From: Amphiura filiformis
Lineage: Eukaryota; Echinodermata; Ophiuroidea; Amphilepidida; Amphiuridae
Direction: 5' to 3'
Assembly (NCBI RefSeq): GCF_039555335.1
Contig: NC_092628.1
Location: 100,521,893 to 100,585,892, forward strand
Length of the DNA stretch: 64,000 nt
Shown: positions 37,646 to 48,993 of the stretch, in pieces
Layout of the letters: each line of letters begins with the position of its first letter
Position numbering within the stretch: position 1 is the stretch's first letter
The notes under the pieces: generated by a model
What the model saw: the letters and a program-made list of their open reading frames with translations, nothing else
Databases searched by the model: none
Told to the model about the DNA's origin: nothing
Program-made: the position numbers and the translations under genes

Positions 37646-39770
37646 GCAAAGATGCTAATTCTAAGGGGAAAGTTAACATATTATTTTGTCAGATATTATG
37701 AGCAATCAATTCATATATGTTGTCATCTTCCGCTTATTTTGGTTTATATTAATATGTGATACTTCTTATATTAAAATTTTACGCCGAAAATGATCGATAA
37801 AATTGATACTCAAGTGCCATATCGATATCATTCATTTAGATGTGTTTTTCTTATCGCGCCTTTTATTTTCATAAGCAGGAAAAAGTTAGATAAATGTTTG
37901 AAAATCACAATAACACCCGCGTAAATCCCACCATACTCTCGGGATATCAACATTAATTTAGTCTAATCTTTAAGGCAAACCGCACTACAAACATAATGTT
38001 ACTAAACTTTTGAGACGAAAAGTGTTAAATTCAACCAAATACGAGACAAATTTAAGGTGAGGGTGCCAAGTTGTCTTAGAAAATTATGGTTAAGTAAAGT
38101 GATTATCTTTTTATCAAACGTTTATACTAAAAAGAAATTAATAATACTGACAGGCTAGTTCTGACAAAATGAGTCCAAATGTTCTCAATTTTAATGTCTT
38201 AATTTTGTACGTTTCTTAGCAAAACCATTGTCCTTAAGTTGTGTAGGACGAGGTTAGACTTATGCCCTATACATCCAGAGATTGAGGTTATAATGATTGG
38301 TGTCGGTGGCCATTAACATATGTTACATATTACTTGTCCATAAGCAACCGGCAAAATCGCCGCTTACTCGACCGTGTAGATTTTTTACAAGATCCCATGA
38401 AACAACTTGTTTAATATTAACATGGAATAATGTACTCTCAGCCCACGGTTATTATCTCACGATACTGCCTGTTTGGTGCAGCGCTTAACTTGATCAGCGT
38501 CACGTTAAAAGAAGAGACCTGTGTGCCTCAGACGTGTTGTCTGTAGGTGTCAAATTTGGTCATCTTTCATTAGTTCTCTTTCTGTCAATTTGGATGGACA
38601 CTTATCTCCTTCCAAATGAATCACAACCCGCTACAGCAGATTCCCTCTAATCTGTCTTTCCTTAAAGACAGAGTTCAAAAACCCGTGGCAGGAGAACGCG
38701 GTTAATTGCTAAGCAAAATGCTCTTAACAAGAAGAAGCTCGTGTAAGTCATCGTTGCCGAACCTATTGCAAATTAATAATCTTTAGTATCCGGCAAATAT
38801 ACATTTATAACCACAGGTGATAAAAGGGCTGGTATTTGATGTGTAAATCAATAGGGACCTCAAGTAAGCCGGGGTCTACGTAAGTACGGATCTCACCATA
38901 GTTGGTGTGAATTCGAGTGGTGAAGGGGACATTTCTCAAGCAGATTATGGTTGAAGAAAAGATCACTTCTTATCTCTATCCGACCCGACGATGGAATAAT
39001 TGTGTCAAGGACCTCTAGTGCAACGATCACTTTAGTTTAAAGCTTATAAAATATTACTTTTCTGTGCCAAGAGGCTTTTTTGGAAATCGAATTTAATGTC
39101 ATGATTGGGATAAACATAGCTTGATCAATCATTCAGTTTTAGTGTGATTTTTAACTGGTATTATGTTTATAATGGTAGACGAGGGACGACAATTTTACGG
39201 TGTCAAAATAAATTTAGCTACTATAGATAACAAAGACCATTTACCAAGATAACTTTGACATGATGAGTATTTTTAATGGGACGCTAAATCTGTGAAACTT
39301 TCCAAAAATAAATCACAAATCCTGATTCTTTGAGCAATAAAAGCACTAGACAGATTAGACAAATTAAATCAATGGCTAATTTTCTTAGAATTTCAAAGAT
39401 CTCTTGGCGGTATGTCTTAGAGGGTTCGGGAGAGAGTTTAAAGTAAATGTTAGCTCATTCTTAGAAAGCTTAGTGTGAAAAATAGATTTTCATTTCTTTC
39501 ATGTTGGACCTGTTCCCCATTAGTTAATTTATCTAGGGTATACCTTATAATATCAGCCATATCTGGTAGTTCAAAACTAATCATATTCTTTTGATTTTAT
39601 CAACAGTTTACAAAAGCATCTACGTCCGGGTTTAAAGAGCTAATTCATTTGAAGGAAATAATAGCTATATTATTAGAACATCAGAGCCGAATTGTTAACT
39701 GATTTCTACAGATCGTTGACCTTGTAGACAAGCATGACAAGCGATGTAACTCTTATTTTTGTTTGTACAT
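37646..39770. other. Intergenic stretch, nothing recognised
   Basis: AT-rich DNA with short frames only (up to about 63 codons). No RNA gene, repeat ends or motif cluster that I could support. Confidence 0.5.
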
Positions 39771-39955
39771 TAGACTATTTCATTTAAAATCCACGCTACC
39801 CCTGTGGAAGATGTAATAAATATCTTCTACAAGGGGAGTATGAATTTCAAATGGAATTAACACATTAGGCAACTCTGTTTGAATTTCATACACCCTCAGA
39901 TAACGATTCAACCTGAATCTTCCCCAGAGGGAGGTTGTGTTTCAAATAGAGTTAG
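39771..39955. mobile_element. CTATTCCATTT-type inverted-repeat element, copy 2
   Basis: Diverged relative of 35214-35387: gactatttcatttaaaatcc, acccctgtggaagatg, the complement atcttctacaaggggag, tgaatttcaaatggaatt, then a second similar half ending near tttcaaatagagtt. Confidence 0.6.
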
Positions 39956-40202
39956 ATAAAATGTACTTAATAATATGGATAATTTATATTCACTAAAAAT
40001 CAGCAGTGAATGAATATGTAGATTTTAATACATGATAATTTTAATACAGCGAAGTTTTAATTTGTTCAAACCAACAAAGAACAAGAAAATAGAGAAAAGA
40101 AAAAAGAAGGAAAGCGAAGAAAGAAAGACACATAAAGGTCAAGACAAATTTGATGATGGCGATAGGACAGATAACAAAAATATCTACTAATTAATCTTGC
40201 AA

Positions 40203-40359
40203 TAACTAGGCACTAGTGATGTATCATCAAATACGCATAAATGTATCGGGGAATACAACATTGTGCCGAAACATCCATATATAATGATATCATCATCCCT
40301 AGCTACAGATTAGCATTGTGATTAACAATGTATAGAGCAAAAACTGATCGGAAATTAAA
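40203..40359 (+). repeat. 160-bp dispersed repeat, copy 2
   Basis: Near-identical to 35470-35632 with a few substitutions and short indels. Same orientation, about 4.7 kb apart. Confidence 0.8.
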
Positions 40360-40920
40360 GCATTCAGATCATATTGCCAGAAATTATATAAATGAGGGAG
40401 GGGTGGGGGTGTACTTGGTATATCATTTTTATTGTGGTAGTTTCAATAAATTGAAAACTGATGCACATGTGATTAAAATGATCAGTGTCCTTTTTACATA
40501 ATTTTTGGCGGGAAACTCATTGGAACCGATAAAGTAAAAACAGAAAATATGTTTTGATTTAATACCATCCAACCTACGTTCGTGACAACTTTTGGTATTA
40601 ATCTCACCTGCCACCGAGATTTTGTCAGATCCCACAGGGCATCTTCTGCTCATCTCTTTCCGTTCCCGGATGTGTTATTGAAAAGCTTTCAACAACCATC
40701 ATGATCATCTTTATAACCACAAAACTTAAAAGCCACCGTACCAACATTGTGTTATATCGAGAGCTTGGAGCAAGAACTGTTTATGTCCTCTTTAACCCCA
40801 TGAGAACCACTTTCTTTGTTACAGTATTTCTGATTGGTTTATTACACGATATATACATCCGATTGACCAATTAAAATACAGCTTCTAAATATTTATGCTG
40901 GAAATGAATGTATGTACTTG

Positions 40921-41108
40921 TGTGAATGAATGAATGAATGAATGAATGAATGAATGAACGAATGGATAAATGAATGAATGAATGAATGAATGAATGAATG
41001 AATGAATGAATGAATGAATGAATGAGTGAATGAATTTCTCTGCTTTAGTACGAGCAGACAGGCAAATGAATGAATGAATGAATGAATGAATGAATGAATG
41101 AATGAATG
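40921..41108. repeat. (TGAA)n microsatellite
   Basis: Two TGAA tracts (about 40924-41035 and 41065-41107) separated by about 30 bp of tctctgctttagtacgagca and following bases. Confidence 0.95.
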
Positions 41109-41724
41109 GTATAAATTTTGATTATTATGCCTAGAATATGGACGTTAACGATGTCGATTATGATGAAAGGTTTGTCTAAAAAAACCGGAGAAGATATAAC
41201 TTTTGAACAAACTACTGATTTTTGTATATTCAAATTTCCCCGTATAAGTAAGAGCTGCAGATGTCATAAAATATTAATTTGGGGTATTATACAAATCATT
41301 CTAATTCACTCCACGGGAAGAGGAGTTTAAATTGCGAAATTTTTTGAAAATCCTGCATTCACTGCTGGGACACATCTTCCATCATTGCGGCTTCCTTACT
41401 GTATTCTTGCCAATGACGCACATAAATGAATATTTGTGTAAAGATTTCAAACCATGCTACTTAAATATATACCATGTTGTTACTACTTATTTGTCGTTTA
41501 TAGTATAATACTAAAACAGGAAAATAACAAAATGAATGAAATGATATTAAGGGTAAAATAGCGATCATGCTTGGCAGTTGACGATCATGCTATCATAATC
41601 ATAACAATTGGTAAGTTTTAGCGGGTTCGCCGTCGGACAATTAGTTTAGAACTGTCAAGCTTTCGTCAGAAGTAGCTCTGACTTCTTCAGGACAAAGTAC
41701 CCAAGAATGAGACACTTGCCTACT

Positions 41725-42019
41725 GGTGGCTCTGAAAAGAGCTGTTCACTGAAGACTGCCCCTTGTCAACAGAGAACAAACAGATCTCGCCTATCTGCTA
41801 ATGTAAAAGGTTTGGTGGCTCTGAAAAGTGCCGTTCACAGAAGACTGCCTCTTGTCAACAGAGAAAAAGCAGATCTTGCCTATCTGCTAATGTAAAAGTT
41901 GTGGTGGCTCCGAAAAGAGCCGTTCACTGAAGATTGTCCCTTGCCAATAGAGAACAAGCAAACCTCACCTAAATTTATCTGCTAAATTAAAGGTTTGGTG
42001 GCTCTGAAAAGAGCCGTTC
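41725..42019 (-). repeat. Four tandem repeats carrying histone-type mRNA 3' stem-loops
   Basis: On the minus strand each unit contains a hairpin of stem GGCTCT, loop TTTC and stem AGAGCC. In the copy at 42000-42015 this is preceded by GAAC and followed by ACCA, which is the replication-dependent histone 3' stem-loop of animals. Hairpins lie at 41728-41743, 41817-41832, 41906-41921 and 42000-42015, so the period is 89, 89 and 94 bp. Copies at 41728 and 41817 each have one stem substitution; 41906 changes the loop to TTTC/G. The rest of the unit is conserved (ttagcagatag and gttgacaaggggcagt, read on the minus strand). No histone coding sequence lies upstream and no clear purine-rich histone downstream element follows. 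The repeats directly follow the retroelement fragment on the same strand. Confidence 0.8.
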
Positions 42020-42059
42020 ACTGATTACTGCCCCTTGTCAACAAAAAACAAACGGACCT

Positions 42060-42985
42060 CTCCTACCGACCTTTAATGGTCATTTTGTTTGACCTATGTA
42101 AATTTATTTCTCACCACAGCTGCAAGGTATAGGGTATAGAGTACACACATGGTGCACGATCCTTGAGCAGAGAATCTTTCGTGTAGCTTAGATTGTCTGT
42201 TAATTTGACCGAGTATGTTTTAACCCCTGTTCATCTTTTCGATGTTCTTCATCACACAGAGTCAGTGCTCTGTGAACCAGCGTATTGACAACACTGTTCC
42301 TGGCAGACATATGGTGACTAGAGGTGAAGTGAATGTATTGATCTGTGTGAGTGGGTATATGTAGAAACTCAAGCTAGTGTCAGATCTTTGCACTTTAACA
42401 TCAAGGAAAGGTATAAGACCCGCCTCCTGAATCTCAAAGGTGAACTGAATACACTTGTGTTGTTTTTGAGATGATTAAGAATTTGACCAGTTTGTCTTTG
42501 CCATGTCGCCTGACGACAAAGGTGTCATCAACAAATCTGAACCAAGCAAACATGAAGCTATACGATGTTATAGACGAATTCAAATTCACGCATTCCTATA
42601 CCTTAATGGCTGCCAAAGTTGGGTCCCCGTCGGCTCAATCTCACATAAAATGTGAACTAATGCGGCCTTGGAGGGTATTTTAAACTGCATTCTATCACCT
42701 GTGTTACACGTAGACAAAAGAATAATGACAGAATATAACACAAAATAATCTAACATCGAATTTTAAGCGGCTTTAATCCACCCAATTGGGCAGTCACTAC
42801 ACCAGTGTGGTGCATGCGGGGACCCGTCATGGCCGACCAAATCCTGACCATGACTTGGCTCGTTGGATTCGTCTATTGGGGAGAGGGGTGAACCCATTGC
42901 CTGACCCTCATTTTGTTCATAGAATTTCGCTTGCCATTTGAAGTACATAGATGTGACAAATAACAAATTATTCGATATTAGAGGT
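42060..42985 (-). mobile_element. Penelope-like retroelement fragment (RT and start of GIY-YIG), broken
   Basis: Reading on the minus strand from about 42985: FYEQNEGQAMGSPLSP (RT palm region), then, after an inserted MITE, WFRFVDDTFVV (catalytic YVDD-type motif, here FVDD), PTHTDQYIHF and, at about 42125-42085, PCSCGE with IYIGQT, the start of a GIY-YIG endonuclease. This order is typical of Penelope-like elements, whose products combine reverse transcriptase with GIY-YIG endonuclease. The copy is old and clearly non-functional, with multiple disruptions, and both its 5' part and most of the endonuclease part are missing. It lies next to a tRNA-Ala array unit and runs into the tandem stem-loop repeats. 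Confidence 0.8.
42571..42874. mobile_element. ~300-bp MITE, copy 2, inserted in the retroelement fragment
   Basis: TA at both borders (42569-42570 and 42875-42876) and TAGACGAATTCAAATTC / TAGACGAATCCAACGAG ends. Inverted relative to 33259-33581. It splits the retroelement between its GSPLSP and FVDD motifs, so it arrived later. Confidence 0.8.
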
Positions 42986-43072
42986 CGTGAGCAAAAAAAC
43001 CAACAAAAAACAACGACAGCAACAAAATGCTTCATATAAAATAGAGGTGAGTGACAAAGTTTTTAAAAAAAA

Positions 43073-43133
43073 TGGAGCTGCCGGGGATTTAACCCGGGGC
43101 CTCACACATGCAAAGCGTGCGCTCTACCCAGTT
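43073..43133 (-). pseudogene. tRNA-Ala (TGC) pseudogene, internal deletion
   Basis: Carries the 3' acceptor strand, T arm, TGC anticodon arm and part of the D arm, but about 16 bases of the D-stem and 5' acceptor are deleted, and the T-loop has one substitution compared with its sisters. The downstream gttgtcgctcgtttatagca flank matches that of the intact copy at 51975-52046, so it is a unit duplicate that decayed. Confidence 0.85.
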
Positions 43134-43458
43134 GTCGCTCGTTTATAGCATTTAATTTATAAAGAACAAGTATAAATGAGGAATGACAATAATGGAAGTG
43201 TATCTAAGCTTACCGTGAAAATCCCGTAGGAACCTCTTTTGCGATTTAAAAAAATCACCTTCCCTGAATCTTACAATGGAGCGTCAACTAAACACATTTG
43301 TCTTCAAAGTCCTGTGTCTGTGGTTTAAACACAACACCACACAAAATCTTATATTTTTGTTTTTTCATGAATTTTTGAAGGCATTTTTTATTCGCGAAGT
43401 ATAAATATTTTGAGCAGGAGAATTATCAAATTTTGTTGTTTGTTTGATTGTTTATTAG

Positions 43459-43654
43459 TCTTTTAGGACGTCACTGAGGAACGCGAAGAAAGAATGAGGA
43501 GACGAATGAAACACAAGAAAAACGATGAGAAGGAAACATACGGGAGGACGAGGAAGAGAAGGAAAAATAATTAAAATCCGACCAACTTTATTTGAAATAC
43601 GACGATGTGAGCAAAATATTGTTTGGTTTCGACAACAATGAAAACCAAAAATAA
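43459..43654. repeat. 3' flank block of CGC-type tRNA-Ala units
   Basis: About 200 bp on the 3' side of a CGC gene: ttaggacgtcactgaggaac, caagaaaaacgatgagaagg, ggaggacgaggaagagaag, aaatccgaccaactttattt. Related blocks precede the CGC genes at 53994 (split by an insertion), 57417, 58585 (short) and 60244. Confidence 0.8.
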
Positions 43655-43726
43655 TGGAGTTGCCGGGGATTGAACCCGGGGCCTCACACATGCGAAGCGT
43701 GCGCTCTACCACTGAGCTACAACCCC
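43655..43726 (-). tRNA. tRNA-Ala (CGC)
   Basis: 72-nt cloverleaf. Acceptor GGGGTTG pairs with CAACTCC, including the G3:U70 pair that is the alanine identity element; discriminator A; loop TTCGCAT gives anticodon CGC (codon GCG). Internal A box TAGCTCAGTGG and B box GGTTCAATCC are present. A T-run terminator lies a few bases beyond the 3' end (complement of aaccaaaaata before 43655). No encoded CCA. Confidence 0.96.
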
Positions 43727-43809
43727 AACTGTTAAATTAACTGATTTTATTACCAAATACAGATGTGACAACTAAAGAGAGATAAAGAACTTACTAATTT
43801 TGGTGACTT

Positions 43810-45311
43810 CCATTCGACCCAAGCGCGATATTGGTCATTTAGCGCGCCAAGATGCTAACAATGCTAATTAGCGCTGAAAGAATGAAATCCGTGCTATTAC
43901 CGCTATTTAGCGTCATAGCGCGCAATTATCAGATGAACGCTAACAGGTGCTAATATTCAAATAACGCTTGCGTGCTATTTGAAATTTGCTAATTTATTTG
44001 CTAATTGAAAAGCGTTAATAACGCTAATAACGTGTATTAGCACACAATATGCTATTAGCGCTAATAGCAAGTACTAGCGTAAGTAATGATAATGGCGTTA
44101 TTAACACCAATTAGCGTGTCATTTGCAATTGTGCTATAGTAAGAAAATATCAAAAGTCATAGTAAATGGCGCTACCAGCGCTAATAACGCTATTAGCGTG
44201 TATTAACACACACTATGCTATTAGCGCTAATAGCCAATACTAGCGCAAGTAATGCTAATGGCGTTATTAGCACCGAATAGCGTGTCATTTGTAATTGTGC
44301 TATAGCAACAAAATGTTAAAAGTCATAGTAAATGGCGCTACCAGCGCTAATAGCGCTATTATCGTGTATTAGCACACAATATGCTATTAGCGCTAATAGC
44401 AAGTACTAGCGCAAGTAATGATAATGGCGTTGTTAACACCAATTAGCGTGTCATTTGCAATTGTGCTATAGTAAGAAAATATCAAAAGTCATAGTAAATG
44501 GCGCTACAAGCGCTAATAACGCTATTAGCGTGTATTAACACACAATATGCTATTAGCGCTAATAGCCAATACTAGCGCAAGTAATGCTAATGGCGTTATT
44601 AACACCGAATATCGTGTCATTTGCAATTGTGCTATAGTAACAAAATATTAAAAGTTATAGTAAATGGCGCTACCAGCGCTAATAGCGCTATTATCGTGTA
44701 TTAGCACACAATATGCTATTAGCGCTAACAGCAAGTACTCGCGCAGGTAATGTTAATGGCGTTATTAACACATATTAGCGTGTCATTTGCAATTGTGCTA
44801 TAGTAACAAAATATTAAAAGTTATAGTAAATGGCACTACCAGCGCTAATAGCGCTATTATCGTGTATTAGCACACAATATGCTATTAGCGCTAATAGCAA
44901 GTACTCGCGCAGGTAATGTTAATGGCGTTATTAACACCTATTAGCGTGTCATTTGCAATTGTGCTATAGTAACAAAATATTAAAAGAGCCATAGTAAATG
45001 GCGCTACCAGCGCTAATAGCGCTATTAGCGTGTATTAGCACACAATATGCTATTAGCGCTAATAGCAAGTACTAGCGCAAGTAATGCCAATGGCGTTTTT
45101 AACACCGAATAGCGCGTTATTTGCAATTGTGCTATAGTAACAAAATATTAAAAGTACGCTATCAGCGTTAATAGCGCTAATAACGCTAATAACGTGTATT
45201 AACACACAATGTGCTATTAGCGCTAATGGCAAGTACTAGCGCAAGTAATGCTAATAGCGTTATTAGCACCGAATAGCGTGTCATTTGCAATTGTGCTATA
45301 GTAACAAAATA
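43810..45311. repeat. 166-bp TTAGCGCTAA satellite, block 1a
   Basis: Tandem monomers of 166-168 bp; the marker aaatggc starts at 44164, 44330, 44496, 44662, 44828 and 44996. Each monomer contains several overlapping palindromes of the type ttagcgctaa, a catttgcaattgtgctatag segment and taaatggcgctaccagcgct. The first few hundred bases are more diverged. Confidence 0.95.
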
Positions 45312-45961
45312 TACCGTGTGCAATAAGTTCGTTCCGCCCCCTCCCCAAAAGCATTTAAAATGAAACTCACACAATGCATTTCAAGGCTACTTATTATCTG
45401 TTATGTTGTTACATGAGTAGAGATGTTAAACAAATTTATTTGAAGTCATAGGATCCTTGGTGGTCAATCACCATGATACCTCCAAACCACGCTTGCCACA
45501 GAAATACTGTCCACTAATGGCACAAGAAGTTCGTCATTCTTGTCTATACTTTGCCATACACTCTGGACTCTATCTGTAAGACTTGTGGTGTTATGCTTTT
45601 GCAATAAGGAGTTTCAAAAAACCTTTCTTTTTAGAATAGACCACAATATTTTTCTATTGGGTTAAGACCTTCTTCCTCCATTCTCTAGCAATTTTTCTCT
45701 CCTTGAACAAGCCATTGTCGGTTTATTTGGACGCCATCTTTAAATTCTCTGAGGTTTGGGGTTCTTTAAATTCCCCAAGACACACGTCTGTCCACACTAC
45801 AAGAAAATTAAAATGGCTGGAGACTTTTTACAGCGTGTATGCCTGAAGAACATTCATAGCAAGTAATCTTGAGGGCAAAAGCTGATAATGCTCTAACTAT
45901 ATTGATAATATGCTTAGAGCAAACCGGACACAAGGGCGGAACGAACTTTTTGCACACCGTA
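45312..45961. mobile_element. 650-bp DNA transposon remnant inserted in the satellite
   Basis: The termini read inward TACCGTGTGCAATAAGTTCG plus ttccgccc and TACGGTGTGCAAAAAGTTCG plus ttccgccc. TA is duplicated at 45310-45311 and 45962-45963; uninterrupted monomers read acaaaatattaaaag at this point, giving the empty site. The interior on the minus strand has fragments resembling a decayed Tc1/mariner-type transposase, but no intact frame. Confidence 0.85.
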
Positions 45962-46625
45962 TATTAAAAGTCACTAGTAAATGGCGCTACCAGCGCTAAT
46001 AGCACTGTTAGCGTGAATTAGCACACAATATGCTATTAGCGCTATTAGCAAGTAGTAGCGCAAGTAATCAAAATTGTTAAAAATTAACACTTTCTCTACA
46101 TAAGGGCGCTATTAGCGCTAATAGTGCTAATAGCGATCATTAGCGTGATGTGCGCTATTATCGCTAATATCAAGTACTAGTGCAAGTAATGCCAATGGCG
46201 TTTTTAACACATAATAGCGTGTTATTTGCAATTGTGCTATAGTAACAAAATATTAAAAGTACGCTATCAGCGTTAATAGCGCTAATAACGTGTATTAACA
46301 CACAATGTGCTATTAGCGCTAATGGCAAGTACTAGCGCAAGTAATGCTAATAGCGTTATTAGCACCGAATAGCGTGTCATTTGCAATTGTGCTATAGTAA
46401 CAAAATATTAAAAGTCATAGTAAATGGCGCTACCAGCGCTAATAGCACTGTTAGCGTGAATTAGCACACAATATGCTATTAGCGCTAATAGCAAGTAGTA
46501 GCGCAAGTAATTAAAATTGTTAAAATTAACACTTTCTCTACATAGGGGCGCTATTAGCGCTATTATCGCTAATAGCGCTAATAGCGCACATTAGCGTGAT
46601 GTGCGCTATTAGCGCTAATAGCGTG
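45962..46625. repeat. 166-bp TTAGCGCTAA satellite, block 1b
   Basis: Continuation of block 1a after the transposon, with monomers that also contain an aaaattaacactttctctac segment. Ends in ctattagcgctaatagcgtg. Confidence 0.9.
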
Positions 46626-46632
46626 TGGTGTA

Positions 46633-48993
46633 CCAATAATGTCATCCAGTAGAGACAGCCCGTCATCATTAAGGTAAAAGGCCTCTCCTGAGTTCCAGTA
46701 TCAACAAAAAACATCAAGGCGTAGAGCTGGCAGGCCCGAGGCCGGAGACTCCCATACGACGACTAACACTCCAAGTGGGTCCCCAATATAATGGCCCCGC
46801 AGGGCATGAAAGCAATGAGTAACCTTGAGGTTGACGTGCTGTCTATACTGGATGACGGGCTGTCGATAACGATATGCCATTTTGTTATCAACATCCCATC
46901 ACCCACTAGAGACAGCCCGTCGCCATGAAGGTGTCACCTTGACTCCATTATCATCAAAAAACATGAAGACCGCAGGGCCGGCAGGCCCGAGGCCGGAGAC
47001 TCCCATACGACAACTAAACACTCCAAATGGGACCCCAATCTAATGGCCCCGCAGGGCATGAAAGCAATGAGTAACCTTGAGGTTGACGTGCTGTCTCTAC
47101 TGGATGACGGGCTGTCGAGGCCGGAGACTACCATACAACGACTAAACACTCCAAGTTGGACCCCAATATACGACAACTAAACACTCCAAGTGAGTTCCAA
47201 TATAAAAGGGCCCCGCAGGGCAATACATTTTGTGTGACCGCTGTCCCCACCATCAGCAAAAAACATCAAGGCCGCAGGGCCGGCAGGCCTGAGGCCGATG
47301 ACTCCCATACGACAACTAAACACTCCAAGTGAGTTCCAAAATAAATGGGCCCCGCAGGGCAAGAAACATAGTGTGACCCCTGTCCCCAACATAAAAAAAA
47401 AGCCTCGGGTCTGCCGCAGGGCCGGCAGGCCCGAGGCCGGTGACTCCCATACGACAACTAACCACTCCAAGTGAGTTCCAATATAAAAGGGCCCGCAGGG
47501 CAAGAAATTTTGTGTGACCGCTGTCCCCACCATCAGCAAAAAACATCAAGGCCGCAGGGCCGGCAGGCCTGAGGCCGGTGACTCCATACGACAACTAAAC
47601 ACTCCAAGTGAGTTCCAATATAAAAGGGCCCTGCAGGGCAAGAAATTTTGTGTGACCGCTGTCCCCACCATCAGCAAAAAACATCAAGGCCGCAGGGCCG
47701 GCAGGCCTGAGGCNNNNNNNNNNNNNNNNNNNNNNNNNNNNNNNNNNNNNNNNNAGTTCCAATATAAAAGGGCCCCGCAGGGCAAGAAATTTTGTGTGAC
47801 CGCTGTCCCCACCATCAGCAAAAAACATCAAGGCCGCAGGGCCGGCAGGCCCGAGGCCGGTGACTCCCATACGACAACTAAACACTCTAAGTGAGTTCCA
47901 ATATAAAAGGGCCCCGCAGGGCAATACATTTTGTGTGACCGCTGTCCCCACCATCAGCATAAAACATCAAGGCCGCAGGGCCGGCAGGCCCGAGGCCGGT
48001 GATTCCCATACGACAACTAAATACTCCAAGTGAGTTCCAAAATAAATGGGCCCCGCAGGACAAGAAATGTAACCCCTGTCCCCAACATCAACAAAAAACA
48101 TCAAGGCCGCAGGGCCGGCAGGCCCGAGGCCGGTGACTCTCATACGACAACTAAACACTCCAAGTGAGTTCCAATATAAAAGGGCCCCGCAGGGCAAGAA
48201 ATTTTGTGTGACCGCTGTCCCCACCATCAGCAAAAAACATCAAGGCCGCAGGGCCGGCAGGCCTGAGGCCGGTGACTCCCATACGACAACTAAATACTCC
48301 AAGTGAGTTCCAAAATAAATGGGCCCCGCAGGGCAAGAAATTTTGTGTGACCGCTGTCCCCACCATCAGCAAAAACATCAAGGCCGCAGGGCCGGTGACT
48401 CCCCATACGACAACTAAACACTCCAAGTGAGTTCCAATATAAAAGGGCCCCGCAGGGCAAGAAATTTTGTGTGACCGCTGTCCCCACCATCAGCAAAAAA
48501 CATCAAGGCCGCAGGGCCGGCAGGCCTGAGGCCGGTGACCCCCATACGAGAACTAAACACTCCAAGTGAGTTCCAAAATAAATGGGCCCCGCAGGGCAAG
48601 AAACTTAGTGTGACCCCTGTCCCCACCATCAACAAAAATATTAAGGCCGCAGGGCCGGCAGGCCTGATGCCGGAGACTCCCATACGACAACTAAACACTC
48701 CAAGTGAGTTCCAATATAAAAGGGCCCGCAGGGCAACAAAGCCAGTGTGACCACTGTCCCCACCATCAACAAAAAACATCAAGGCCGCGGGACCGGCAGG
48801 CCCGAGGCCGGAGACTCCCATACGACAAGTAATCACACCAAGTGAGTTCCAATATAAAAGGGAACCGCAGGGCAAGAAAGTTATGGTGACCGCTGTCCGC
48901 ACCACCAACAAAAAACACCAAGGCCGTAGGGCCGACAGGCCTGAGGCCGGAGACTCCCATACGACAACTAAACACTCCAAGTGAGTTCCAATA
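46633..48993. repeat. GC-rich ~140-bp satellite
   Basis: About 16 units with ccgcagggccggcaggcc, gactcccatacgacaactaa, acactccaagtgagttcc and ccccgcagggcaagaaa. Spacing is about 138-144 bp with indels. The first 500 bp are a composite that also carries agagacagcccgtc and its complement. Minus-strand frames up to 188 codons run through the repeats, but they shift frame from unit to unit and are repeat artefacts. Confidence 0.95.
47714..47754. other. Assembly gap (41 N)
   Basis: Run of N inside the GC-rich satellite. The array copy number here is therefore uncertain. Confidence 1.

Noticed and set aside
41660-41694. CTGAAGA ... GAAA arrangement on the minus strand like a hammerhead ribozyme core, beside the Penelope-like fragment
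   Set aside because: The stem II partner GTCAGA/TCTGAC exists, but an extra A follows the CTGAAGA box and no convincing stem I or stem III with a cleavage triplet could be drawn. A hammerhead covariance search would settle it.
41725-42019. A histone gene cluster
   Set aside because: Only the 3' stem-loop is repeated, and no H1, H2A, H2B, H3 or H4 coding sequence is present on either strand nearby.
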